DNA from: Paenibacillus sp. Soil522
GTDB lineage: Bacteria; Bacillota; Bacilli; Paenibacillales; Paenibacillaceae
Assembly (NCBI RefSeq): GCF_001428245.1
Contig: NZ_LMRV01000024.1
Coordinates: 63,507-127,506, forward strand
Length of the DNA: 64,000 nt
Direction of reading: 5' to 3'
Part shown: piece by piece, positions 1 to 7,212 of the stretch
Numbering within the stretch: position 1 is the stretch's first letter
Layout of the letters: each line of letters begins with the position of its first letter
Made by a program: the position numbers and the translations under genes
The notes under the pieces: generated by a model
Databases searched by the model: none
What the model was told of the DNA's origin: nothing
Seen by the model: the letters and a program-made list of their open reading frames with translations, nothing else

Positions 1-1
1 A

Positions 2-610
2 GAAACGGTCGAGCTGATCCGGCGCGGTGGCGGCAGGGCAATAGCGATACGGGCGGATGTGTCAAAAGATAAAGATGTACGGGAAATGGTTCATACGATG
101 GCGCAGCAATTTGGAACCGTTGATTTGCTCGTCAATAATGCAAGTATAACGCGTCATATTCCGCTTGATGATTTAGAGGGGGTAACGGAGGAGGCTTGGA
201 ATGAGCTCTATGGCGTTAACGTGAAAGGAATGTTTTTTTGCGCGCGGGCTGTTAGTCCCTATATGAAAGCAAATAAACATGGAGCTATCGTGAATGTCGG
301 CAGCATAGCCGGTTTAACCGGTTTGGGATCGTCGCTTCCATACGCCGTTTCCAAGGCTGCAGTACATGGCTTAACGAAATCATTGGCTCGCGCTCTCGCC
401 CCTGAGATAAGAGTATGCAGCGTCGTGCCGGGCGCGGTAGCTACAAGGTGGTGGGAGGGACGTGAAGAGGCTATGCACCTTTTAGCCGGCCAGATTTTGC
501 TGCAGCGTATTGCAGCACCCGAAGATATCGCCAGCCTAATATGCTCTGTATTGCAGCAAGAAGCCATGACCGGACAACTGATTACTGTTGACGGCGGACA
601 ATCACTATAA
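2..610 (+). CDS. SDR-family oxidoreductase, 5'-truncated by window edge
   Basis: The reading frame is open from base 2, so the real start lies before the window; a GTG at 59 is internal. About 202 residues are visible. They show short-chain dehydrogenase features: an ADVS acidic segment after the lost glycine-rich nucleotide motif, the NNAS motif, a serine in NVGSIAG, and the catalytic YAVSK pair (Tyr codon 341-343, Lys codon 353-355). It ends in TVDGGQSL, the usual SDR C-terminus. It should be a cytoplasmic NAD(P)-dependent dehydrogenase or reductase; the substrate cannot be told. The exporter gene follows 32 bases later on the same strand, probably in one operon. Confidence 0.85.
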   Translation, partial: ETVELIRRGGGRAIAIRADVSKDKDVREMVHTMAQQFGTVDLLVNNASITRHIPLDDLEGVTEEAWNELYGVNVKGMFFCARAVSPYMKANKHGAIVNVGSIAGLTGLGSSLPYAVSKAAVHGLTKSLARALAPEIRVCSVVPGAVATRWWEGREEAMHLLAGQILLQRIAAPEDIASLICSVLQQEAMTGQLITVDGGQSL

Positions 611-642
611 TTTTCGGCTCACAGAAAGGAAAGAAATCCATC

Positions 643-1506
643 ATGAATAAATACAAATATATGAGTCTGATCGTTTTAACGACTTTATTAATGGGCATCG
701 CGTTTCCGATCGGCAAAATCGGCTTATCCTACGCACCGCCCTTTTTTCTAATGGGTATAAGGTATGTGCTGGCAGGCGGCTTGCTGGCGCTGGTCGTTGC
801 GAAAAGGCCGAGGCCGCGCGGCAGAAAGCAATGGCTGCAGGCTGTGGTAATAGGTTTATTCCAATCCGGCGGGGTGATGGGGTGCGTCTACTATAGCATG
901 TATTGGATCACATCAAGTGAATCCGCCATAATTACGAGCGTTAGCCCGCTAATCGTAATCGTTATCGCCACTTTGTTTGCCGGTGCCGTATACAGCAGTC
1001 GTCAATGGCTAGGCGTTTTGATTGGTTTTATCGGTGTCGTCTTCACCTTCGGCCTTCATATCTCGCTCCAGCCTGGAACGTTCATCAGCTTCGGCGGGGC
1101 TGTCTGCTTCGCTGCCGCGACTTTGCTGATCAAGCGTTGGGGGCCATCCTTCGATATGACCGTGCTGGCCGCTTATCAGATGCTTGCTGGAGGTTTGGCG
1201 CTTCTTCTTATAAGTATGTTTACAGAGCATCCGTATTTTACGTTAACCGCTAAATCGATAGGCGTCCTGCTATGGCTAGCGATTTTATGCTCCATCGTCC
1301 AGTTTTCAGTTTGGTTTTATTTGCTTCGCAACGGGGATGCCGCTAAAACAAGCTCCTTTTTATTTTTAGCTCCATTTTTCGGGGTGCTGACCAGCTGGCT
1401 GCTGCTCGGAGAGCAGGTAAAGTGGTATGCGCTAGTCGGCGGCGTATTTATCTGCATCGGCATTTTTCTGGTTAACTGGGTGGGCAAGGCTAGAAGGCTC
1501 ATATGA
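643..1506 (+). CDS. EamA/DMT-superfamily transporter
   Basis: A 287-residue, very hydrophobic protein with about ten predicted membrane helices in two similar halves, the layout of EamA-domain drug/metabolite transporters. The first half begins LLMGIAFPIGKIGL and contains the typical glycine/proline-rich loop; the second half ends in GEQVKWYALVGGVFICIGI, the family's last-helix pattern. It probably exports a small metabolite or drug. The start ATG follows an AGAAAGGAAAG stretch. It is 32 bases downstream of the SDR gene and probably co-transcribed; the next gene has its own promoter. The transported compound is unknown. Confidence 0.85.
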   Translation: MNKYKYMSLIVLTTLLMGIAFPIGKIGLSYAPPFFLMGIRYVLAGGLLALVVAKRPRPRGRKQWLQAVVIGLFQSGGVMGCVYYSMYWITSSESAIITSVSPLIVIVIATLFAGAVYSSRQWLGVLIGFIGVVFTFGLHISLQPGTFISFGGAVCFAAATLLIKRWGPSFDMTVLAAYQMLAGGLALLLISMFTEHPYFTLTAKSIGVLLWLAILCSIVQFSVWFYLLRNGDAAKTSSFLFLAPFFGVLTSWLLLGEQVKWYALVGGVFICIGIFLVNWVGKARRLI

Positions 1507-1533
1507 ATGTAAAGCGGAGGCTGGCATTCGGGA

Positions 1534-1562
1534 TTGACAATTGCACCGCTCCATTTTATTAT
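1534..1562 (+). promoter_or_regulatory. sigma-A promoter of marR-type gene
   Basis: TTGACA at 1534-1539 and TATTAT at 1557-1562 are separated by 17 bases, a near-consensus vegetative promoter. The palindrome at 1563-1580 begins immediately after the -10 box, so a bound repressor would block initiation. Confidence 0.8.
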
Positions 1563-1580
1563 TAGTTTGAATTCAAACTA
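1563..1580. promoter_or_regulatory. MarR operator, perfect 18-bp palindrome
   Basis: TAGTTTGAATTCAAACTA is a perfect inverted repeat lying over the likely transcription start of the regulator gene. A 17-of-18 copy occurs at 2094-2111 before the efflux gene, so this is most likely the binding site of the MarR protein encoded between them, giving autorepression. Confidence 0.8.
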
Positions 1581-1602
1581 GTTTAAGGCGGTGAAGCTCC
1601 AT

Positions 1603-2055
1603 ATGGGAAAACAAAGTCATATTCCCCGTTTCCCTTGGGAGCTAGAGGATAGCAATACGTTACTTATCAAGCTTGCTTTCATTAACATTCGGCGTGAAAT
1701 TGAAGCGGCCCTCAGGCCGCTTGGATTGACTCCTCAGCAATCGCAGTCTCTCCATTTGCTGTCGATGATGCCCGGCGCGATGAATGCCGATTTGGAGAAG
1801 CTGCTTTTTATAGATAAATCGAGCGTTACGAGCTTGATCAACGGAATGGTGAGGAGGGAGTGGGTCGTTCGGCGTGACCACGACCAGGATGCGAGAATGA
1901 AACGGATCTATTTGACGGAAAAAGGGAAAGAGATGTATCAGAAGTCATCAAACGCTGTCAAGCAGGCGAAGGATAAATCAAATCAACTGCTGACGGATGA
2001 AGAATCGGCTACTCTGCAGGCGCTGCTGAGAAAAATCATTAACGCTTACGAGTAG
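1603..2055 (+). CDS. MarR-family transcriptional regulator
   Basis: A 150-residue winged-helix regulator. The central part has the MarR HTH (LEKLLFIDKSSVTSLINGMV) followed by the wing VVRRDHDQDARMKRIYLTEKGKE, including the DxRxxR-type signature. It should be a cytoplasmic dimer that releases DNA on binding a phenolic or other toxic ligand. ATG 1603 is preferred because AAGGCGGTG ends nine bases before it; a GTG at 1591 would overlap that site. It sits between two copies of the same palindrome, one over its own promoter and one before the MFS pump, so it probably represses both itself and the pump. Confidence 0.9.
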   Translation: MGKQSHIPRFPWELEDSNTLLIKLAFINIRREIEAALRPLGLTPQQSQSLHLLSMMPGAMNADLEKLLFIDKSSVTSLINGMVRREWVVRRDHDQDARMKRIYLTEKGKEMYQKSSNAVKQAKDKSNQLLTDEESATLQALLRKIINAYE

Positions 2056-2093
2056 GCGCATTTCTAAGTATGGATTTTTTTTTTTTGGTGATT

Positions 2094-2111
2094 TAGTTTG
2101 AATTCAAACAA
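2094..2111. promoter_or_regulatory. Second copy of the MarR operator, before MFS gene
   Basis: TAGTTTGAATTCAAACAA matches the palindrome at 1563-1580 at 17 of 18 positions. It lies 37 bases before the MFS start codon, between a weak -35-like TTGGTG (2085-2090) and an A/T-rich -10-like AATAAT (2110-2115). The arrangement suggests joint control of pump and regulator. Confidence 0.75.
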
Positions 2112-2147
2112 TAATGGATTTTTATCTGGAGAGGGTGTTTAAGGGAT

Positions 2148-3560
2148 ATGGAAACTGCTAGCGTACAAAACAACGGCGAGAAGCTTTTGCCCGTATTAAC
2201 GTTCACATTAGTCTTCTCGATTATGAATGCTTCTATGTTTAATGTCGTTATGCCGGTTATCAGCAGGGAATTTGGCATTACGCCCTCGCAGGTAAGCTGG
2301 CTGCTTACCGGCTATATGATCGTATACGCAGTTGGCTCCGTTACATACGGAAAGCTTGCCGATAAATACCGTTTGAAGGATTTACTGACATTCGGATTGA
2401 TTTTCTTTGCGCTTGGCTCAGTCGTAGGGCTGACAGCAACCGAATATTGGATGGTCGTGCTAGGGCGAATCTTGCAAGCTAGCGGAGCCGCCGTTATCCC
2501 TGCTACGGCAATGATCGTTCCCGTACGATACTTCTCTCCCGAGAAGCGCGGCCGGGCACTCGGCACTGTAGCTTCAGGATTGGCGCTCGGTACCGCGCTG
2601 GCTCCCATTGTATCGGGATTAATAACGGGCTTCGCCAGCTGGAGATTCCTTTTCCTGCTATCGTTAATACCGCTGCTTGCACTGCCGTTCTTCAGAAAAT
2701 ATTTAGACGACCAAAGAGGAGAAGCGAAAAAGATTGATTTTTATGGCGGCATTCTGCTCGGAGGCTCGGTCGCATTACTGCTGCTATCAATCTCGCTGGG
2801 AAATTGGTTGTTTTGTCTTGGCGGCGTCGTGTCGCTTATTCTGTTCATCATTCGTATTCGGACGGCAGCGGAGCCCTTTATACAGCCTAAGCTGTTCAGC
2901 AATAAAAAATATTCCTTCGGTTTATTTATTACCTTTCTCGCGACTGCTATGAGCTTCGGCATGCCATTTGTAACACCGCAGTTTTTGGCGGGTCTGAATA
3001 ACTTGTCTCCAGCCGTTATCGGTCTTGTTATGTTTCCGGCAGCGATTACCTCAGCCTTCATGGGACGAAGAGGGGGCAGACTGGCGGATGAGAAGGGTAA
3101 CTCATTCTTAGTTTACACGGCAATTTCGCTTAGCTTTGTTTGCTTCTTTCTGCTCTCCGTATTTGTTGGAGCTTCGCCATATCTGATTTTGTTTTTGCTT
3201 ATATTCGGCAACATGGGCCAAACCTTCATGCAAATAGCGATGTCTAACACCATCTCGCGGACACTGTCGAAGGAACAGATCGGTGTTGGGATGGGGCTGA
3301 TGTCCTTGCTTAACTTTATCTCGGGAGCTATGACTACAAGCATGATCGGCAAGCTGCTGGACGCGAAGGGAACGGCATTCCATCTTAACCCGCTCGCTGT
3401 TCATGGCGGTGCTTATCTGTACAGTAATATTTTCTTTGCACTGGCCATCCTGGCCGCAATCATTGTCGGCATTTATTATTTTTCATTCAGCTCATTCGGC
3501 GGTAAAGCGGGGATGAAGGCAAAGCTGAAGGAGCGTAAGTCATCTTCTAGGACGGCGTAG
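2148..3560 (+). CDS. MFS multidrug efflux transporter, DHA2/TetL-like
   Basis: A 470-residue membrane protein with about 14 predicted helices, the DHA2 drug:proton antiporter size. It shows motif A after helix 2 (YGKLADKYRLKD), the RILQASGAA motif of helix 4, and the helix-5 antiporter motif region GLALGTALAPIVSGLI. The overall pattern resembles TetL and related tetracycline or multidrug pumps. It most likely expels a toxic compound sensed by the MarR protein upstream. The start ATG follows GAGAGGGTG. The C-terminus is a short basic cytoplasmic tail. Substrate is not predictable. Confidence 0.88.
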   Translation: METASVQNNGEKLLPVLTFTLVFSIMNASMFNVVMPVISREFGITPSQVSWLLTGYMIVYAVGSVTYGKLADKYRLKDLLTFGLIFFALGSVVGLTATEYWMVVLGRILQASGAAVIPATAMIVPVRYFSPEKRGRALGTVASGLALGTALAPIVSGLITGFASWRFLFLLSLIPLLALPFFRKYLDDQRGEAKKIDFYGGILLGGSVALLLLSISLGNWLFCLGGVVSLILFIIRIRTAAEPFIQPKLFSNKKYSFGLFITFLATAMSFGMPFVTPQFLAGLNNLSPAVIGLVMFPAAITSAFMGRRGGRLADEKGNSFLVYTAISLSFVCFFLLSVFVGASPYLILFLLIFGNMGQTFMQIAMSNTISRTLSKEQIGVGMGLMSLLNFISGAMTTSMIGKLLDAKGTAFHLNPLAVHGGAYLYSNIFFALAILAAIIVGIYYFSFSSFGGKAGMKAKLKERKSSSRTA

Positions 3561-3659
3561 CTGTAATGAGGAGCATAGGATGTAAGCCTGCGCGCGAGGC
3601 TTTTGCGGACTTGCATGTACGGTGTTCAGAGAGTGCGGGGGCTTTTCTCACAGACAAAG

Positions 3660-3683
3660 AAAGAACCCTTTGCAGGGTTCTTT
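3660..3683. terminator. Hairpin terminator after MFS gene
   Basis: AAAGAACCCT (3660-3669) and AGGGTTCTTT (3674-3683) form a 10-bp stem with a TTGC loop between the convergent MFS and SDR genes. A-rich and T-rich flanks make it usable in both directions. Confidence 0.65.
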
Positions 3684-3731
3684 GTAGCGACACGTAATGA
3701 GTTGAATTCAAAATTCATATACCTTACTGAA

Positions 3732-4487
3732 TTACACTTGAGCCGTGGAACGGCTGAGCCAATCCTCGAAATGCGTCGAAGTGATGCGCGGGTTGTCGCC
3801 CGGGACGAGAGATTGATCGTTCAGCTCTGCGCCAAAGTAGAGGGCGTTGTCGTCTACGATGACCTGGCGTGTGTCTTGTTGTACGCTCAAGAATCGACGG
3901 ACAAGTTCGTCGAGACGCATCCGATCTGGACCAGCCAACTCGGCAGTGCCATTCACAGGTGCCTCAAGAGTGAAGTCGGCCAGCGCGGCAGCAACGTCAT
4001 CCGAAACGATGGGCTGTACATAAGCAGATGATAAACGAACGGTTTGCCCTTCGGTGGCTACATAGGCGATACTATTGATGAATTCAAAGAACTGCGTCGC
4101 GCGAACGATTGTATAGGGAACATTTGACGCCTTGATCAGGTCTTCTTGGGCCATCTTCGCGCGGAAATAACCACTTTGGAGAAGGCGGTCAGTACCAACG
4201 ACCGATAGAGCAACGTGATGTTTCACTCCAGCAGCCGCTTCAGCGGCAAGGAGGTTTCGAGTGGACGTTTCGAAGAACTCCAAGACTGCCTTGTCCTCGA
4301 ACGAAGGAGAGTTCGCCACGTCTACGACAACTTGAGCGCCACTAAGGGCATCAGCAAGTCCCTCACCAGTAACGGCATTTACGCCTGCGGAAGGTGATGC
4401 CGCCACTACCTCATGGCCAAGCTGACGAAGGTTGCCCACAAGTTTTGTTCCAATAAGTCCAGTGCCGCCAATAACTACAATCTTCAT
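3732..4487 (-). CDS. Atypical SDR / NmrA-like NAD(P)-binding protein
   Basis: A 251-residue protein starting MKIVVIGGTGLIGTKLVG, a Rossmann nucleotide motif (GGTGLIG) typical of atypical, epimerase-like SDRs; the classical YxxxK is not obvious. ATG 4487 is chosen because GAGGAGGA lies six bases upstream; the frame extends 21 codons further without a site. It follows the AhpD-like gene by about 104 bases on the same strand. ECF41 sigma factors typically control carboxymuconolactone decarboxylases, oxidoreductases or epimerases, so this gene fits that target set and may be read from the tandem promoters at 5121-5399. The substrate is unknown. Confidence 0.8.
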   Translation of the reverse strand: MKIVVIGGTGLIGTKLVGNLRQLGHEVVAASPSAGVNAVTGEGLADALSGAQVVVDVANSPSFEDKAVLEFFETSTRNLLAAEAAAGVKHHVALSVVGTDRLLQSGYFRAKMAQEDLIKASNVPYTIVRATQFFEFINSIAYVATEGQTVRLSSAYVQPIVSDDVAAALADFTLEAPVNGTAELAGPDRMRLDELVRRFLSVQQDTRQVIVDDNALYFGAELNDQSLVPGDNPRITSTHFEDWLSRSTAQV

Positions 4488-4507
4488 GTTAATCCTCCTC
4501 GTTTTTG

Positions 4508-4527
4508 TAGCCCATAAATAAGGGCTA
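4508..4527. repeat. Short inverted repeat between AhpD-like and SDR genes
   Basis: TAGCCC (4508-4513) and GGGCTA (4522-4527) form a 6-bp stem with 8-base loop in the 104-base gap. No T-run follows on the minus strand, so it does not look like a full terminator; it might reduce or stabilise the read-through transcript. Confidence 0.4.
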
Positions 4528-4591
4528 GTAATATCTAAACTTATATTCACACATAGGTTTGCGCGAATTGTACTTTTGTTTTTGTAACTGT

Positions 4592-5070
4592 TTAGCTGAG
4601 ACCTGCTTTAGTCAATCCAAATGCCGCGTCGGACGAACCAGGTACAGTTTTGAAGGCGACGTTTATTCGGTTCCAAGCATTGATAGCCATGATCGAGTAG
4701 GTCAGGTCCGAGATTTCTTTTTCAGACAACTGCCCGCGAACGCGGTCATAAACATCGTCAGGTACGCCATGCTCAGGCAGTTTGGTCAGGATTTCAGTCC
4801 ATGCCAGCGCGGCCCGTTCGCGTGGAATAAATAGAGTCGATTCCCTCCAAATCGAGATATGATAGAGGCGAAGTTCGCTCTCGCCATGAATCTTCGCTTG
4901 CTTGACGTGCATATCGAGACAGAATCCACACCCATTAATTTGTGAAGCCCTGATGTGAACCAGATCGAGGATCTTCTCTTCAATTGCGCTTTCCTTCTCG
5001 GCGTTGCTGAATTCCATTAATTTTTTAAAAATTCTGGTGATTGCTTCATGTAATTTACACGTTGTGTCAT
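4592..5070 (-). CDS. AhpD-like carboxymuconolactone decarboxylase, apparent -1 frameshift
   Basis: The AhpD/CMD core is clear: INGCGFCLDMHVKQAK carries the redox CxxC and nearby His, followed by the family's REST.F.PRERAALAWTE pattern. The frame 5017-4592 (141 residues) lacks the usual N-terminus and has no ribosome binding site. Upstream, ATG 5070 preceded by GAGAGGT encodes MTQRVNYMKQSPEFLK, the missing N-terminus, but one base out of frame; it runs to TAA beside a run of six T on the plus strand (5021-5026). One extra base, or a -1 slip at T TTA AAA, gives a full 159-residue protein. It could be a real lesion, a sequencing error or recoding. Three ECF41-like promoters precede it. Confidence 0.75.
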
Positions 5071-5120
5071 AACTGTACCTCTCTTTTCTGAATTAGTGAT
5101 AAACCGCGCTACGAACATAT

Positions 5121-5147
5121 AACGATGCTCCGATTCATTTCGTGACA
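5121..5147 (-). promoter_or_regulatory. ECF41-type promoter P1 (proximal)
   Basis: On the minus strand: TGTCAC (5147-5142), 17 bases, CGTT (5124-5121), then ATAT. The known ECF41 consensus is TGTCACA with CGTC about 16 bases on. The inferred start, near 5113, leaves about 43 bases of leader before ATG 5070 of the AhpD-like gene. Confidence 0.75.
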
Positions 5148-5247
5148 AGGGAGCGATAATCAAGAATTGGATAAATGCTGCTTTATTAACGTTTCGTTAA
5201 ATTAATCGTTATATCACCTCCATCTTTATTTCGTCATTCGAATATAA

Positions 5248-5274
5248 AACGACGCTGCGACTTATTTCGTGACA
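5248..5274 (-). promoter_or_regulatory. ECF41-type promoter P2
   Basis: Minus strand: TGTCAC (5274-5269), 17 bases, CGTT (5251-5248), then TTAT. The sequence CGTCGTT here also contains the literature CGTC word three bases nearer. Same orientation as P1 and 127 bases upstream of it. Confidence 0.7.
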
Positions 5275-5372
5275 AGCAAGTGAATATCAAGAATTGGAAA
5301 AGATACGGCTTAACGGTACGTTAAATTGATCGTTACCTTCACCTTCATCTGCGAATCGCACTTCAGGCATAA

Positions 5373-5399
5373 AACGACGCAGCAATTCAATTCGTGACA
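5373..5399 (-). promoter_or_regulatory. ECF41-type promoter P3 (distal)
   Basis: Minus strand: TGTCAC (5399-5394), 17 bases, CGTT (5376-5373), then TTAT. It lies 125 bases upstream of P2 with the same spacing and flanks. Confidence 0.7.
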
Positions 5400-5493
5400 G
5401 AGGAGTATTCAAGAACTAAGACCTTCTTGCTGAACGGCTATACATATTAAAAACGAAGTATGAAATGATATATAAACAAGCATTTCTTGCGTC

Positions 5494-5520
5494 TGTCACA
5501 AAATCGATCTTCATCTCGTT
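5494..5520 (+). promoter_or_regulatory. ECF41-type promoter of the sigma-factor gene
   Basis: TGTCAC (5494-5499), 17 bases, CGTT (5517-5520), then TAAT: the same element and spacing as P1-P3 but on the plus strand. It implies self-activation and a leader of roughly 55 bases before ATG 5582, and argues against the longer frame that starts at 5465. Confidence 0.7.
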
Positions 5521-5581
5521 TAATGAAAGGCCTTTATCTAAGGAAAATAGAGTTTATAAGGATAAGAATGGAGGTGGAATG

Positions 5582-6442
5582 ATGCAAGAATTGTACTATC
5601 AGTATAAAGGGCTGTTGTTTAAGCTCGCCTATCAGTTGACCGGATCAGTATCTGATGCGGAGGATGTTGTACAGGACGTGTTTCTAAAGATATATGACGT
5701 ACCGTCTGAGAAGTTGGCTGAGCCGAAGGCTTATCTTTGCAAAATGGTCACGAACCGCTGTAGGGATTTACACAAGTCAGCCCGCAAGAAGCGGGAACAA
5801 TATTATGGAGAATGGCTACCAGAGCCATTTCTTAGTTCGGAAAATGATTCAATGGACTTGGTCGTTCAAGACGATCTCTTGTCTTATGCGATGCTTGTGC
5901 TGCTTGAAAGGCTATCACCTACTGAACGGGTTGTTTTTGTCCTTCATGAGGCGCTTAGCTTTGAGTATCGTGAGATAGCTGAGCTCATCGGAAAAAGTGA
6001 AGTGAATTGCCGGAAACTGCTCAGCCGCGCAAGAACAAAGATGGGAATTGCGTCCGAAGAGCTTGTTCATCCTGAAGCAGCCAACCACGAGTGGGTCCAC
6101 GGCTTCATGGCGGCACTCAAGCAAGGAAACCTGAATCAAATCTTATCTATGCTTGATCAGGATGTTGTCCTTGTCTCCGATGGAGGAGGCAAAGTGTCAG
6201 CCGCCGTCGATCCGATCGAAACGCGAGAACTCGTTGCGCAGTTTCTTCTTGGTCCGGTACGCCAGGCTTCTATGATAGAAGGAGTCGCGGTTATTGAAAT
6301 TGGCCAAATTAATGGACAACCCGGACTTATTCTTCGTTCAAAGGAGGGTATTCATACGGTGGCGATGCTTCACATCGAGGGGAATAGGATTCAAAACTTA
6401 TATTTTATCCGAAACCCGGATAAGCTGAAGCATGTAGGTTAA
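5582..6442 (+). CDS. ECF41-family RNA polymerase sigma factor (SigJ-like)
   Basis: A 286-residue ECF sigma factor with a C-terminal extension. Sigma-2 is at about residues 1-65 (LTGSVSDAEDVVQDVFL), the linker holds WLPEP (78-82), sigma-4 is at about 100-155, and a SnoaL-like domain follows with DGGGK (200-204) and terminal NPDKLKH (278-284). WLPEP, DGGGK and the fused domain are hallmarks of ECF41, whose members use the extension in place of an anti-sigma factor. ATG 5582 is chosen for GGAGGTGG seven bases upstream; ATG 5579 is too close. The signal sensed by this group is not known. Its promoter carries the family's own binding motif, so it probably activates itself. Confidence 0.92.
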   Translation: MQELYYQYKGLLFKLAYQLTGSVSDAEDVVQDVFLKIYDVPSEKLAEPKAYLCKMVTNRCRDLHKSARKKREQYYGEWLPEPFLSSENDSMDLVVQDDLLSYAMLVLLERLSPTERVVFVLHEALSFEYREIAELIGKSEVNCRKLLSRARTKMGIASEELVHPEAANHEWVHGFMAALKQGNLNQILSMLDQDVVLVSDGGGKVSAAVDPIETRELVAQFLLGPVRQASMIEGVAVIEIGQINGQPGLILRSKEGIHTVAMLHIEGNRIQNLYFIRNPDKLKHVG

Positions 6443-6517
6443 GCGGCTATTCCGAAAATAGAAGCAGCATATTCAGATTTGACAGCTAACAAAAGAATGT
6501 TAGTTCCAAATAAATCA

Positions 6518-6546
6518 GGGTGTACCGATTGGAATTCGGTATACCC
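6518..6546. terminator. Hairpin between convergent sigma and SnoaL-like genes
   Basis: GGGTGTACCGA (6518-6528) and TCGGTATACCC (6536-6546) pair at 10 of 11 positions (one G-T) around a 7-base loop. No long T-run follows, so termination is likely but not certain. Confidence 0.5.
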
Positions 6547-6596
6547 ATAAGCCGGAAGGGCTGCTGCCTCCATTCCTTGAGTGGAACTGGAAGGGC

Positions 6597-7019
6597 TCAA
6601 TTGTCACATAAGCATATGTGTTTTAATTTATCTGGATTCACGATAATGAATATTCCTTGAATCATTGTTGTTTGGGGTTCCCAATCAAAACAAATGACCC
6701 CGGTTGGAATGTCTTCTTTTGTTAATAAAATCCCATGTTGTCCATTGATTTTGACTAATTGCGCTTTGGATTCGAGAAATATATTTAATGCCATTGCATG
6801 TAAATTAACGAATACGTGTTTTTTGCTGTATATTGGATGGATTAAAGTGAACACTTTCCCTCCACCGTCGACAATCAACATTACATCTTCAGTAATCAAG
6901 TCGACAAATGATTCAATATTTCCACTTGTAAGAGCAGACATGAACTGGTTTGCCAATCCTGCTTTTTCGTCAAATCCACTATGGTTAATAAAATCTTCGA
7001 ACCTCCACATCGTTAGCAC
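6597..7019 (-). CDS. Free-standing SnoaL-like domain, paralog of ECF41 C-terminus
   Basis: A 140-residue protein that aligns with the C-terminal domain of the sigma factor next door and has no sigma-2 or sigma-4. Shared landmarks are FMSAL..GN (sigma: FMAAL.QGN), DGGGKV (51-56), KINGQHGILL (sigma: QINGQPGLIL) and NPDKLKH (128-134). An ECF41-type promoter lies at 7127-7101, so it is probably made when the sigma factor is active and could act on it in trans. The start is uncertain: GTG 7019 has no ribosome site, ATG 7010 is in frame, and a separate ATG 7061 after GGGGGAAA opens a 15-codon frame that stops just before. A decayed sigma gene is the alternative. Confidence 0.65.
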   Translation of the reverse strand: MLTMWRFEDFINHSGFDEKAGLANQFMSALTSGNIESFVDLITEDVMLIVDGGGKVFTLIHPIYSKKHVFVNLHAMALNIFLESKAQLVKINGQHGILLTKEDIPTGVICFDWEPQTTMIQGIFIIVNPDKLKHICLCDN

Positions 7020-7100
7020 GCTTTCGGAATTGCAGTTTGAATATTAATATTTAAATTCATGGTTGTTTCCCCCGAATATATTTTGTAATGTCACTAATAA

Positions 7101-7127
7101 AACGCTTGGCGATGTCAATTTGTGACA
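7101..7127 (-). promoter_or_regulatory. ECF41-type promoter of the SnoaL-like gene
   Basis: Minus strand: TGTCAC (7127-7122), 17 bases, CGTT (7104-7101), then TTAT. It has the same boxes, spacing and downstream bases as the other four elements in this locus, with a predicted start near 7093. Confidence 0.7.
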
Positions 7128-7212
7128 TGAACCGGCCTTTACCCCTTAGAACGCACTAGTCTGCTAACAAACGCATTTCAAAACTGGAGATACGGTTCGT
7201 GTTGTTACGAAC

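Larger units (their letters stand above)
5142..5455. repeat. Imperfect tandem repeat, ~126-bp unit, with ECF41 promoters
   Basis: Units begin at the GTGACA words at 5142, 5269 and 5394 (steps of 127 and 125 bases); the third is partial. Shared pieces, in order, are GTGACA, ATCAAGAATTGGA, the palindrome TTAACG-N3-CGTTAA (5186-5200 and 5310-5324), ATCGTTA, CACCT and TAAAACGACGC. Each unit boundary holds one minus-strand ECF41-like promoter, so the duplication multiplied the promoter of the AhpD-like gene. This repeat accounts for the gene-free stretch 5071-5493. Confidence 0.75.

Noticed and set aside
3603-4031. Plus-strand open frame of 142 codons
   Set aside because: It is antisense to the NmrA-like SDR gene and covers its terminator; no family match or ribosome site.
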